53,867 nucleotides of DNA from Cytophagales bacterium. GTDB lineage: Bacteria > Bacteroidota > Bacteroidia > Cytophagales > Cyclobacteriaceae. The stretch is from assembly GCA_020403045.1 (NCBI GenBank), contig JADBYK010000097.1, forward strand, positions 1 through 53,867, read 5' to 3'. Both the position numbers and the translations under genes were made by a program. The notes beneath the pieces were generated by a model. The model searched no databases. It saw only the letters and a list, made by a program, of their open reading frames with translations, and was not told the DNA's origin. Positions within the stretch are counted from its first letter, which is position 1. Each line of letters starts with the position of its first letter. Of this stretch, positions 8,170 to 17,220 are shown in pieces.

Positions 8170-8745
8170 ATGAAAAAATTTAACACACTTTTTGCTGCGA
8201 TGTTAATTGCAGGCGCAACTGTTGCACAAACAAATTGGACTTTGGACAAAGGTCATTCAAGCGTTGCTTTCAGCGTTGCCCACATGGTAGTCTCAGAAAC
8301 TACCGGAAACTTTAAAGATTTTGATGTAAAAGCTGTTAGTAAGTCAGAAGATTTTGTTGGAGCCGAAGTAGAATTCACCGCTAAAACCGCGTCTGTTTTT
8401 ACTGACAACGAAAAGCGTGATGGCCACTTGAAATCAGATGATTTCTTCAATGCGGAAAAATTCCCTGAAATTAAATTCAAAGGTACTATCGTAAAAGAAG
8501 GTGGAAAATACCTACTAAAGGGAAACTTAACAATGCGTGATGTTACAAAGCCGGTTACTTTTGACCTTACCTATGGTGGAAAGGTAAAAGCATATGGTGG
8601 CGAAAAAGCAGGTTTCAAATTTACCGGAAAAGTAAACCGTCAGGAATTTGGTTTGAAATTTAACAAGGCACTAGAAGGCGGTGGACTTGTTGTTGGTGAC
8701 GAGGTAGAATTCACTTGCAAAATTGAATTGAATAAAGCTGCGTAA
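8170..8745 (+). CDS. YceI-family periplasmic protein
   Basis: This 191-residue protein has a signal peptide (MKKFNTLFAAMLIAGATVAQ) followed by the YceI lipocalin-like fold: WTLDKGHSSVAFSVAHMVVSETTGNFKDFD, then NEKRDGHLKSDDFFNAEKFPEIKF and GNLTMRDVTKPVTFDLTYGG. YceI proteins bind polyisoprenoid-type lipids in the periplasm; the ligand here is unknown. The gene ends before a strong hairpin terminator, and a MarR regulator follows, an arrangement that often regulates stress-linked YceI genes. The ATG at 8170 gives a proper signal peptide. Confidence 0.92.
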   Translation: MKKFNTLFAAMLIAGATVAQTNWTLDKGHSSVAFSVAHMVVSETTGNFKDFDVKAVSKSEDFVGAEVEFTAKTASVFTDNEKRDGHLKSDDFFNAEKFPEIKFKGTIVKEGGKYLLKGNLTMRDVTKPVTFDLTYGGKVKAYGGEKAGFKFTGKVNRQEFGLKFNKALEGGGLVVGDEVEFTCKIELNKAA

Positions 8746-8756
8746 TATGCCGCTTT

Positions 8757-8796
8757 AAAAAAGCCATAGCCAGCACAATTGGCTATGGCTTTTTCT
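8757..8796 (+). terminator. Rho-independent terminator after the YceI gene
   Basis: A perfect 11-bp stem AGCCATAGCCA/TGGCTATGGCT (8762-8772 with 8780-8790), a 7-base loop and a following T run. The A run before the stem makes it plausible on both strands. Confidence 0.9.
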
Positions 8797-8813
8797 TTAG
8801 ATAAAATATTTCA

Positions 8814-9263
8814 ATGAAAATCGAAGAAGAAATACAGCAACCAAAATTTCGAAATGTGCACCATAAGGCAGCTGTTAACTTACTTTATACTGCCGCGTGG
8901 TTGGAAGATCGAAATAAAAACTTCTTTAAAGAATACCAAATTACTAATCAACAATTTAACATCCTCCGCATTTTGCGTGGGCAGCTTCCAAAAAAAATAT
9001 CAGGCGCGGAAATTAAAAACAGAATGCTGGACAAAAACTCAGACGTGTCCCGGCTTTTGGATCGGCTCATCTTAAAAAAACTAATTACTAAAAGTCAGTG
9101 CCCCAATGATAAACGTGCTGCGGATGTGCTGATAACAGAGGCCGGTCTTGATCTGCTTAAAAAAATTGATGGTAAAATGGACGAAACCGATTTAGCGGTC
9201 TTTCACCTGACAAAAACGGAAGCAACTCAGTTAAGTGATTTATTAGATAAGTGTAGGGGATAA
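8814..9263 (+). CDS. MarR-family transcriptional regulator
   Basis: A 149-residue winged-helix protein. The DNA-binding region reads FKEYQITNQQFNILRILRG, then ISGAEIKNRMLDKNSDVSRLLDRLILKKLI (recognition helix), then the wing with SQCPNDKRAADVLITEAGLDLL, which carries the D-x-R-x-x motif typical of MarR. It probably binds its own or the upstream YceI promoter as a dimer; the ligand is unknown. It starts 18 bases after the terminator, so transcription must partly read through or start within the short gap. Confidence 0.9.
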   Translation: MKIEEEIQQPKFRNVHHKAAVNLLYTAAWLEDRNKNFFKEYQITNQQFNILRILRGQLPKKISGAEIKNRMLDKNSDVSRLLDRLILKKLITKSQCPNDKRAADVLITEAGLDLLKKIDGKMDETDLAVFHLTKTEATQLSDLLDKCRG

Positions 9264-9308
9264 GACTTAAGACTTAACAAGTAAGATGCCGTACAAATAT
9301 CCGGGTTA

Positions 9309-11033
9309 TTAAATCTTCGCCAATTCCTCTCTCACAAAATCCATCAGTTCCTTAATATACTTCTTACTGAAATCAAATTGGATACCTGCCGCTTGGTAGA
9401 TCTCCGGTATTGATTTCGTGTAGCCCAATTTCAAGGCATTCATATAACCTTGCAATCCTTTCCGCTTATCCAATTTATAATTTCTCCAGACTGCTATTGC
9501 ACCCAGTTGCGCCATGCCATACTCAATATAGTAGAATGGCACTTCATATAAGTGCAACTGCTTCTGCCATAAATAGTCTTTCGCTTCTTGCAACCCAGAC
9601 CAATCCGTGACTGCATCAGCAAATTGATCAAACGTTTTATTCCAGTTCCCTTTTCTGTCTTCGAGCGAATGAGTTGGATTCTCATAGATCCAATGTTGGA
9701 ATTTATCAATGGTAGCCACCCAAGGCAATGTTTCAATAATGTCTTCTAATTGTTCGCGCTTTGCTCGTTTTAAGTCTTGTTCATTCGGAAAAAAGATTTG
9801 CCATTGATCCATCGATATCAACTCCATTGCCATCGAAGCCAACTCGGCCACTTCCATCGGAGGCGATTTGAAATCATTGAGCTCTAAATCTTTGGTCAGA
9901 AAATTATGAACGGCATGACCGCCTTCATGCATGATGGTCGTCATGTCGCGCATGGTGCTGGTGGCGTTCATAAAAATAAACGGCACACCAATTTCAGCCA
10001 ACGGATAATTGTATCCACCGGGAGCTTTTCCCTTCCTCGATTCCAAATCCAGATGCCCCATCTCCTTCATGATCGACAAACATTGACCCAAATAAGGATC
10101 TAATCTGGTAAAGCAATCAATCGATCGCTCAGTAAGCTCTTTCCCATCTTTAAATGCTTTCAACGCTTCTCGACCTTCGGCATCTACTGCCTTATCCCAC
10201 GGGCGAAGTTGTGAAACCCCCAATAGCTCTTTCCGCTCTTTTGATAACTCATTCAAGATGGGCACCACTTCGGATTCAATCGCTTCATGAAAATTAAAAC
10301 AGTCTTTGGGCGAGTAGTCAAAACGACCGTACGCTTTGAACATGTAATCTCTAAAGTTGGAAAAATCTGCATTCAAAGAAACCTGGTGGCGTAACCCAAC
10401 TAATTTAGAAAACAATTCATTCAACGTATCTTTGTCTTGCAGCCTGCGCGCAGAGATTTTGTGGTAGACTTCTTCGCGCTGAGTCCGATCGGTTGACATC
10501 AAGATCACAGCGGCCTGCTGCAATGTCATCTCCTGACCGTTTAGTTCTATCATCATGGCTCCGGAAATAGATGCATACTTTTGCATCTCGGTGGTAATCT
10601 CCGTCATCAAGGGTATATTCTCTTCACGGTATAATTCTACTTCCTTTTTCAAGTTTCGAATCATCATGTCATAGCCAGGCTCTTTCTCAAGCTGACTCAA
10701 CCAGGGAGATTGCAGTACCTTTTTATTAAATAGATCGGAATACGGTGCTGCCTGTGGCTGAATATGTTGAACAAAATCCTGATAACTCTTACCGTATTCT
10801 TCGTTTTCTGTAAAGCAAGTCATACGGATGTAGCGCCAGCCCAGATCTTCGCTCAACACAGATTCCAATTCACTTCTATGCTGTAGCCATTTTTTCAAAT
10901 CGGCAGCTGTGTTGAATTTTTGTTCCACCAATTTATCCAAATAGGGCTTTAACAATTCCCAAGTCGATACTTTAAAGTCTTCAGGTAAAAAGTTACGTGT
11001 TGGCCTTACTGGCACTTCTATCACATTGTTCAT
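9309..11033 (-). CDS. M3-family oligoendopeptidase (PepF-like)
   Basis: A 574-residue cytosolic zinc metallopeptidase. The catalytic HEGGH motif sits at residues 369-373 in TTIMHEGGHAVHNFL. A distal conserved block (MEVAELASMAMELISMDQW) supplies the third zinc ligand Glu, and PFYYIEYGMAQLGAIAVWRNY is a typical C-terminal substrate-binding block. The family cleaves short peptides of roughly 6-20 residues, serving peptide turnover. The frame extends to 11102, but MNNVIEVPVRP at 11033 is the natural start. No signal peptide is present. It is divergent from the SMP-30-like lipoprotein. Confidence 0.92.
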   Translation of the reverse strand: MNNVIEVPVRPTRNFLPEDFKVSTWELLKPYLDKLVEQKFNTAADLKKWLQHRSELESVLSEDLGWRYIRMTCFTENEEYGKSYQDFVQHIQPQAAPYSDLFNKKVLQSPWLSQLEKEPGYDMMIRNLKKEVELYREENIPLMTEITTEMQKYASISGAMMIELNGQEMTLQQAAVILMSTDRTQREEVYHKISARRLQDKDTLNELFSKLVGLRHQVSLNADFSNFRDYMFKAYGRFDYSPKDCFNFHEAIESEVVPILNELSKERKELLGVSQLRPWDKAVDAEGREALKAFKDGKELTERSIDCFTRLDPYLGQCLSIMKEMGHLDLESRKGKAPGGYNYPLAEIGVPFIFMNATSTMRDMTTIMHEGGHAVHNFLTKDLELNDFKSPPMEVAELASMAMELISMDQWQIFFPNEQDLKRAKREQLEDIIETLPWVATIDKFQHWIYENPTHSLEDRKGNWNKTFDQFADAVTDWSGLQEAKDYLWQKQLHLYEVPFYYIEYGMAQLGAIAVWRNYKLDKRKGLQGYMNALKLGYTKSIPEIYQAAGIQFDFSKKYIKELMDFVREELAKI

Positions 11034-11105
11034 CGATCCGTCTATTAATCCCCAAATAAACTTTAAATTTATCAATTCATAAAACTTAAAATTGAACATC
11101 ATTCT

Positions 11106-12110
11106 ATGAGGATTTTCTACACCTCCCTACTCGCAGTTTTGCTGGTTCATTGCAGTCCCAAGAAAGAAGCTCAACAAACCAGCTTAACAGTTTCTTTAGA
11201 GCGACTGAGTCCATTACTTGACTCAGTGATCTCCAACGAAGTAACAATTTCGGTCATCGCTCAGGGTTTTGAATGGAGCGAGGGAACGCTTTGGTTAGAC
11301 GACAAACAGATGTTGCTGTTTTCAGATGTACCTACTAATACTATTTACCAATGGACAGAAAAAGAGGGAGCAAAAGTTTATCTAAAACCATCAGGGTATA
11401 CCGCAGCAGTTCCAAATCCAAAAGCCCAAGGCTCTAACGGACTGACACTTGACCAAGAAGGTCATCTTATTATCTGTCAACATGGTGATCGTAGGATCGC
11501 TATGATGAATTCACCCACCGACCAGCCAAAGGCGGAGTTCACTACCGTAGCCTATGAATTACACGGTAAGCGATTCAATAGTCCAAACGATGTGGTGGTC
11601 AATAATTTTGATTACTATTTTACCGATCCGCCTTACGGATTGATCAATCAAATGGAGGACTCTTCAAAGGAAATTCCATTTCAAGGTGTTTATCAGTATA
11701 CCTCAAACAAAAAAACATTGATATTAATTGATACCCTCACGCGCCCTAACGGGCTCGCCTTTTCGCCTGACAATAAAAAACTATTTATCGCCAACTCAGA
11801 TCCGGAAAAAGCTATTTGGTATGAGTATTCGTTAAATCCGTTCATGCAGATCGTATCTGGCAAAATCTTGTATGATGCGACCAGCTATACGAAAACAGAA
11901 AAAGGTTTACCCGATGGATTGAAAGTAGACGCGCAGGGAAATATCTTTGCGACAGGTCCGGGAGGGATTTGGATATTTAGCGGAAGTGGTCAATTGTTAG
12001 GGAAGATAAAAGTAGAAGAAGCCACATCCAATTGTGCACTCACTGCTGATGGCAAAACGCTCTTCGTCACCAACGACATGAACATTTTGCGAATTCAATT
12101 AAGAAAATAA
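11106..12110 (+). CDS. SMP-30/gluconolactonase-like lipoprotein
   Basis: A 334-residue protein with a lipoprotein signal, MRIFYTSLLAVLLVHC, acylated at C16. The six-bladed propeller of the SMP-30/gluconolactonase (LRE) family follows. Landmarks are GFEWSEGTLW, SDVPTNTIYQW, RFNSPNDVVV, YFTDPPYGL, TLTRPNGLAFSPDNK, and the C-terminal KGLPDGLKVDAQGNIFATGPGGIWIF. The family includes calcium-dependent lactonases; sugar-lactone hydrolysis in the periplasm is the likely but unproved role. The next small membrane-protein gene overlaps its stop (TAATGG), so the two are translationally coupled. Confidence 0.9.
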   Translation: MRIFYTSLLAVLLVHCSPKKEAQQTSLTVSLERLSPLLDSVISNEVTISVIAQGFEWSEGTLWLDDKQMLLFSDVPTNTIYQWTEKEGAKVYLKPSGYTAAVPNPKAQGSNGLTLDQEGHLIICQHGDRRIAMMNSPTDQPKAEFTTVAYELHGKRFNSPNDVVVNNFDYYFTDPPYGLINQMEDSSKEIPFQGVYQYTSNKKTLILIDTLTRPNGLAFSPDNKKLFIANSDPEKAIWYEYSLNPFMQIVSGKILYDATSYTKTEKGLPDGLKVDAQGNIFATGPGGIWIFSGSGQLLGKIKVEEATSNCALTADGKTLFVTNDMNILRIQLRK

Positions 12111-12348
12111 TGGAAATATTGATTAGCATGTTGGGATGGATTGGTTTTTTGCTTGTCATAGGAGCATATAGTCTCAATAGCTATCAAAAAATAAAATCCG
12201 ATTCCCTCATTTTTCAATTGATGAATTTAGCAGGTGGCATTCTGCTGATCATTAATAGTGTGTACAAAGAAGCGTATCCGTTTAGTTTATAAATACGGTG
12301 TGGGTGGTAATTGCGGTCAGTTCCATAATCAAAAAGAAAAAGAAATAG
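12110..12348 (+). pseudogene. CBU_0592-like small membrane protein, frameshifted
   Basis: The first 60 codons give MEILISMLGWIGFLLVIGAYSLNSYQ and then LMNLAGGILLIINSVYKEAYPFSL. This is the two-helix start of a CBU_0592-type inner-membrane domain. A stop (12290-12292) follows at once, but the other frame from 12292 continues as NTVWVVIAVSSIIKKKKK and ends at 12348, which is the missing third helix and a basic tail. One base lost between TTA and AAT (12289-12291) explains this. It may be a true mutation, a sequencing error or a frameshifting site. The second half overlaps the leader of the next gene. Confidence 0.7.
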
Positions 12349-12350
12349 TC

Positions 12351-12995
12351 ATGAAAATACTCCTTTGCATTGTAGTTCTTACGATTTGCAATCATCTCTT
12401 AGCTCAAGACTTTGATGGATTTGTTATTACGGAAAGTGACTCAATATTTAAGGGTTATATGCGAATTGTAAGCGGTGGAGAAAATGGTACAAAATTTCTC
12501 TTTACTAAAAATAAAAAAAAGAAACCAAGAGAATTCTTTTCTAGTGAACTAAAATATTATGCTTATAAAAAAGACACTTTCATCTATCTGCGAAATTTTT
12601 ATCCTTTTGAAAACGCTGATTATGCAGTCGACATTCTGGAAGCAAAAGTATTAATCTCGAATGGACGTCTAAAGCTTTATTCAAGCACAATCGTTCCCAA
12701 CAAAAAAGACCCTAATCGAGTACTTGTTACCATGCCAGGTGGAACAGGCAACGGCTACTCTTCACCCATAAGTCATACCTATGCAACGCCTGAATCGATT
12801 TTTATTGTCAAAAATCAAGATGGGGAGTTAATAGGTATTCGAAAGAATAATGAAGATTTTATAAGAGCCATGGAATTTATAATTGGAGATAACATCGATC
12901 TATTCAAAAAGGTCAAAACAAAAATATTAAGGTTTGCTGATATGAAACAAATAATTACCACCTATAATCATAGTAAAAATGAAGTGCCTCAATAG
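12351..12995 (+). CDS. Secreted hypothetical protein
   Basis: This 214-residue protein was not recognised. It begins with a signal peptide (MKILLCIVVLTICNHLLAQ), so export is likely. The mature part is rich in Lys, Phe and Tyr: DGFVITESDSIFKGYMRIV, then KKKPREFFSSELKYYAYKKDTFIYLRNFYPF, which is the text of Bacteroidota exported all-beta proteins that start with a turn such as GFVITxxxDTIxG. The frame is open upstream to 12258, but that part is the shifted tail of the preceding gene, so 12351 is the start. Its last 17 bases overlap the following lipoprotein gene. Confidence 0.7.
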   Translation: MKILLCIVVLTICNHLLAQDFDGFVITESDSIFKGYMRIVSGGENGTKFLFTKNKKKKPREFFSSELKYYAYKKDTFIYLRNFYPFENADYAVDILEAKVLISNGRLKLYSSTIVPNKKDPNRVLVTMPGGTGNGYSSPISHTYATPESIFIVKNQDGELIGIRKNNEDFIRAMEFIIGDNIDLFKKVKTKILRFADMKQIITTYNHSKNEVPQ

Positions 12996-14073
12996 CCTGG
13001 CCTTAATTGCCTTGTTAGCAGCATTGTCGTGCCAACCCAAAAGAAAGTTTGAAATTGGACTTAATGCTTTTTTTCAGCGGGAGTTCAAAGAAAATGAACC
13101 AGGTGGTGCGTTGCTGATTATCAAAGGCGAAAAAATCATTTTCTCAAAAGGTTATGGTTTAGCTGACCTAAAATCACAAGAAAAAATTACGACCCTTACT
13201 CTTTTTAATACTGGTTCTATCTCAAAAACTTTTGTTTCAAATGTCATTCTAGCGCTACAAGAAGAAAACAAACTTTCCATCAGCGATAGTTTGGCTAAAT
13301 ACTTTCCAAACTTCAAGAATAAAGAAATTGCGAAGAAAGTAAAAATTCACCATCTACTTTCTCACACCTCTGGGTTGCCTGATAACCGTTGGAGTTTACT
13401 GACTGAAGAATTTCTATTGACCGCAAAAGACAAAGAGAATTGGGCACCCATCCTGCTAAATGATTCCCTTCTTTTTGAGCCTGGTTCAAAATATGAATAT
13501 TCAAATCCTGCATTCAATGCCCTCGCATTAATTATAGAAAGGGTCGAAGGCAAAAAGTGGCAGCAGGTTGTGACAGAAAGAATACTTAAACCCTCTGGTA
13601 TGAATAGCAGCGTTATTACAGATGGTTCATTCCCTGATCAAGGAGTGGCACATGCCTATGTAAAAAAGGAAAGGGAATGGAAAGAGTTGGACTATGGCGA
13701 AGAGCCCACTTTTGCCGCTGCAGGTAATGGTGGAGTCTGGAGCTCTGTAGAAGAACTTGCGAAATATGAAATAGCCATTCGCAAATCAGTTTTTCTGAAA
13801 AAAGAAACGATCGAAAAATCAAGAACACCTTTTTTGTATGCAAATTGGCAAGACAGTATCCCACCATTTATTGGGCACAGTTGGTTTATAGACAGACAAG
13901 ACAGTTTGAAAGTAGTATCACATACGGGTTCGCAAGGAGGCTTCATTTCTGACTATGTAAGCATCCCGGAAAAGGAAATTTTGTACGTAATCCTTTGTAA
14001 TACACCCAAACCAATAGAACCGTATAGAAAAAAGATTTTTAAATTGCTGAAGAAATATAATTGGCTTGACTAA
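12979..14073 (+). CDS. Beta-lactamase-fold serine hydrolase, lipoprotein
   Basis: A 364-residue lipoprotein (LAALSC, acylated C18) of the class C beta-lactamase/DD-peptidase superfamily. The three active-site motifs are present: S80-x-x-K83 in NTGSISKTF, Y174-S-N in YEYSNPAFN, and H315-T-G in VVSHTGSQGGF. Substrates could be D-amino-acid peptides or esters; resistance activity should not be assumed. It overlaps the preceding secreted gene by 17 bases and is followed after 21 bases by a second member of the same superfamily. Confidence 0.9.
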   Translation: MKCLNSLALIALLAALSCQPKRKFEIGLNAFFQREFKENEPGGALLIIKGEKIIFSKGYGLADLKSQEKITTLTLFNTGSISKTFVSNVILALQEENKLSISDSLAKYFPNFKNKEIAKKVKIHHLLSHTSGLPDNRWSLLTEEFLLTAKDKENWAPILLNDSLLFEPGSKYEYSNPAFNALALIIERVEGKKWQQVVTERILKPSGMNSSVITDGSFPDQGVAHAYVKKEREWKELDYGEEPTFAAAGNGGVWSSVEELAKYEIAIRKSVFLKKETIEKSRTPFLYANWQDSIPPFIGHSWFIDRQDSLKVVSHTGSQGGFISDYVSIPEKEILYVILCNTPKPIEPYRKKIFKLLKKYNWLD

Positions 14074-14094
14074 ATTGAAATTTCCAATAATGTT

Positions 14095-15591
14095 ATGAAA
14101 AAACTACTCATCGCCTTTTCCTTATACGTAATAAACTATTCCGTCTTGGCGCAACCGCTTATAGCTCAATTAAAAGAATTCGATGCGTATGTCGAAAAAT
14201 CACGGGTAGAATGGCAAGTGCCGGGTATGGCGGTGGCTGTGGTAAAAGACGGTAAAGTGATTTTTGCAAAAGGATATGGTGTTCGACAACTAGGAATTAA
14301 AGATATGGTAGACACACAAACACTTTTTGCGTGTGCCTCTACCACCAAAGCAATGACTGCTGTGTGCATGGGCATTCTAGTAGATGAGGGAAAGGTGAAG
14401 TGGGACGATGCAGTGATAAAATACCTGCCAGAATTTCAGTTGGCTGATCCTTATGTAACCCGTGAGTTAAAAATCCGCGACCTTTTTACTCACAATAGTG
14501 GCGTAGGTAATACGGATTTCTTGTGGAGCATCATGAACATTCCTTCCGATGAAATCTTGCGTAAAATGCAGCAAGTCGAACCCAGCTATTCTATCCGATC
14601 TGGTTTCATCTACCAAAACATTTTTTACCTAGCAGCCGGGAAAGTGATTGAAAGGTTATCGGGTCAAAAATGGGAAAATTTTATTCAGGCCAGAATTTTT
14701 CAGCCACTCAAAATGGCAAGGACTTTTTCCACATCTAAAAAGGCGCAAGACCCCAACCACTCTAAACCACACTATATGGTCAACGGGTCGATTGAAGCCA
14801 TTGATGCAACCCGTGCCGATGAAATTGCACCGGCAGGAAGTGTGCATTCTTCCATTGACGACATGGGAAAGTGGATGGCCTGTATGCTTGATAGCAGCAA
14901 GTATGATGGCGGCCGACTTTTGAAAGCAAACACCTGGAAGGAATTGTTTAAACCACAGGTGATAGTGCCTGCAAATGAATTCTATCCCACCATGCAATTG
15001 ATTAAACCCAACTGGACCACGTATGGATTAGGCTGGTTTCAGCATGACTACAAAGGCAAAAAAATAAATTATCACACGGGTAGTTTGGCAGGCGAGGTGG
15101 CCATCCATGCGCAATTACCCGATTCTAAAATAGGAGTTTATGTGTTTGGCAACTACGATCACGCAGAAGTTAGGCACGCCTTGGTCTACAAAACCTTTGA
15201 TCTTTTTGCGTTGGGTGGCAACAGAGATTGGAGCGCTGAATTTTTAAAATTGTATACCGGACTAAAACAGAAAGGTGAAAAGGAAGAGAAAGATTTTGAA
15301 GCCAAGCGAGTGACCAACACCATTCCAACAAAACCACTGGACGAGTATGCAGGAAAATATACTGATCCGTTGTATGGTCAACTCGAAATCACAGTTGTCA
15401 ATGGCGCACTGTCATTTACAGCCAATAACTTTTTAAAAGCAACCCTATCACACTGGCACTACGATACATTTAGGGGAATGTATGAAAAAGACTGGTACGG
15501 GAATGCGATCGCCAACTTCAGTTTAGATACCTCTGGGAAAATTGAAAAGGTGGATTTTGAAGGGATGGTGTTTAAGAAGGTCGTAGAATAA
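14095..15591 (+). CDS. Beta-lactamase-fold serine hydrolase with C-terminal DUF3471-like domain
   Basis: A 498-residue secreted protein; the signal peptide ends near SVLAQ (residue 20). Catalytic motifs are S82-x-x-K85 (CASTTKAM), Y173-Q-N (FIYQNIFY) and H327-T-G (NYHTGSLAG). About 100 residues after the hydrolase domain (from PLDEYAGKYTDPLYGQLEI) match the small beta DUF3471 module seen at the C terminus of many of these enzymes. The function is an inferred periplasmic esterase or peptidase. It is adjacent to its paralogue at 12979-14073 but lacks the lipobox, so the pair may work at different sites. Confidence 0.92.
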   Translation: MKKLLIAFSLYVINYSVLAQPLIAQLKEFDAYVEKSRVEWQVPGMAVAVVKDGKVIFAKGYGVRQLGIKDMVDTQTLFACASTTKAMTAVCMGILVDEGKVKWDDAVIKYLPEFQLADPYVTRELKIRDLFTHNSGVGNTDFLWSIMNIPSDEILRKMQQVEPSYSIRSGFIYQNIFYLAAGKVIERLSGQKWENFIQARIFQPLKMARTFSTSKKAQDPNHSKPHYMVNGSIEAIDATRADEIAPAGSVHSSIDDMGKWMACMLDSSKYDGGRLLKANTWKELFKPQVIVPANEFYPTMQLIKPNWTTYGLGWFQHDYKGKKINYHTGSLAGEVAIHAQLPDSKIGVYVFGNYDHAEVRHALVYKTFDLFALGGNRDWSAEFLKLYTGLKQKGEKEEKDFEAKRVTNTIPTKPLDEYAGKYTDPLYGQLEITVVNGALSFTANNFLKATLSHWHYDTFRGMYEKDWYGNAIANFSLDTSGKIEKVDFEGMVFKKVVE

Positions 15592-15618
15592 CTAACTAAG
15601 AAAGTTGTAAATTGCAGC

Positions 15619-17220
15619 ATGAAAATTCAAGAACTTGAAATTGTCAACTTCAAAAGGTTCTCGCATCTAAAAATTAGCAAAATTCCATTGGATGCAAAAC
15701 TTGTATTATTGATTGGTTCAAATGGAAGCGGAAAAAGCTCAATATTTGACTCTTTCGATTGGCTAAGCAAGGGCAGGTTCAAGGGCTATCCAACTAATGG
15801 TGATGAATATTATAGAAAAGACATAGGAAAGGAGAGTTCTCTTTACATTTCTTTTCACGAAGATATAAAAATAAGGAAAACTGGCAACACTTTTGAAGGC
15901 CCATTTGAAATTGCCAAAAAGTTTTTCGGGAGAAGTAGTATTCGAATAGTACCAAGAATAAGTAATAACTCAAATGTTGATGCTGTCATTACTGATGGTG
16001 ATAGTCCCGCAACTTATATTGACAATGACTCTAGATTTTTAAACGATATAAGTCTTTATATAAACCAAATTGACTTCGCTTTGAGAGAGCCCGTATTCAA
16101 GGGCGAACAAGCCGATACATTAAAAATTTTTCAAGATCAAATAAAACCTCTGAATGATTCACTGGCCAATATATTTGGTGGAAACGAAGAGACAAGGATA
16201 CGGATTGCCGAATATCGCAACGCAACTCCAAGTACCAATGCACAACTAATATTCAAAAAAGGAGAATCGAAAATCAACTATGACCTGTTAAGTCATGGTG
16301 AAAAGCAAGTAATAATATTACTTTTAAATTTTTTAGTAAGGAGGAAGTATTATGAAAACTCAATAATCTTTATTGATGAGATGGATTGCCATCTCAATAC
16401 TTCTCTTCAGTATCGTTTGCTTGAAGAAATTGTTGATAAATGGATTCCTGAAAACTCTCAGCTATGGACTGCATCACACGCCTTAGGGTTTATCGATTTC
16501 GCTAAAAAATCAAAGCAAGCATCAACTATAGACTTTGACTTACTGAATTTTGATTTAGACCAAGAACTCTACCCCAACGATAAAGAAGACGTAGATATCT
16601 ACGAAATTGCGATACCTAAAAATCTATTGTTTGAAATCATGAGTAAGAAAAGAATCATTTTTTGTGAAAATCAAAATGATGAATTCTATCAACTAATGAA
16701 TATCAAAGATTGCTTATTCGTTGGGTTGACTGACTCCAGAGAAGTCTTCTTACAAATTAAAAGAGACAAAAGATACTATGGCGTACGGGATAGGGATTAT
16801 TTGATGAGCTCTGAAATTCAAAGGCTAAAGAATTATTATCCAAATCTTTATATTCTACAATACTACAATTTCGAAAATTATCTTTATCATCCAGATAATA
16901 TTGAGGAGTTAAAAGTCGAGGCATTCGAAAAGAATGAATACATCAAAGAAATAAGGAAACAGAAGAATAATAGCTATGAAAACATTTTAATTAACCTCAA
17001 AGCAGCGAGAAGCTATGAAGAATTTAAGACAGACAAGATAAAATCTGACAATATTGATGAGATTACCCAATCGCTTAAGAGTGAAGACTTCGAAACCTAT
17101 TACAAGTTTTTTGATATGAAAAAGTTCTCAAAAGGCTACTTAGAGAAGTTAAATTTGAGCAGAACAAATTTATGTCAGACTAGCTGGTTTAAATTAAAAT
17201 TGGAAGAAATTCTTAAATGA
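15619..17220 (+). CDS. AAA ATPase fused to DUF4435/TOPRIM-like domain (OLD/PARIS-like)
   Basis: This 533-residue protein starts with an SMC/RecF-like AAA domain: MKIQELEIVNFKRF, Walker A GSNGSGKS (33-40), an ABC-type signature LSHGEKQ (224-230), Walker B IIFIDE (249-254) and the switch WTASH. The C-terminal part has FCE (E350) and GVRDRDYL (D391, D393), the E...DxD layout of TOPRIM nucleases, then FENYLYHP as in DUF4435. OLD nucleases and the PARIS phage-defence pair AriA/AriB share these modules, so a fused defence nuclease is a reasonable inference. It stands alone, is AT-rich compared with its neighbours, and its stop abuts the next gene's stop. Confidence 0.75.
   Translation: MKIQELEIVNFKRFSHLKISKIPLDAKLVLLIGSNGSGKSSIFDSFDWLSKGRFKGYPTNGDEYYRKDIGKESSLYISFHEDIKIRKTGNTFEGPFEIAKKFFGRSSIRIVPRISNNSNVDAVITDGDSPATYIDNDSRFLNDISLYINQIDFALREPVFKGEQADTLKIFQDQIKPLNDSLANIFGGNEETRIRIAEYRNATPSTNAQLIFKKGESKINYDLLSHGEKQVIILLLNFLVRRKYYENSIIFIDEMDCHLNTSLQYRLLEEIVDKWIPENSQLWTASHALGFIDFAKKSKQASTIDFDLLNFDLDQELYPNDKEDVDIYEIAIPKNLLFEIMSKKRIIFCENQNDEFYQLMNIKDCLFVGLTDSREVFLQIKRDKRYYGVRDRDYLMSSEIQRLKNYYPNLYILQYYNFENYLYHPDNIEELKVEAFEKNEYIKEIRKQKNNSYENILINLKAARSYEEFKTDKIKSDNIDEITQSLKSEDFETYYKFFDMKKFSKGYLEKLNLSRTNLCQTSWFKLKLEEILK

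Noticed and set aside
12979-15591. Antibiotic-resistance beta-lactamases
   Set aside because: SxxK, YxN and HTG motifs fit the broad esterase/DD-peptidase superfamily; nothing points to beta-lactam hydrolysis.
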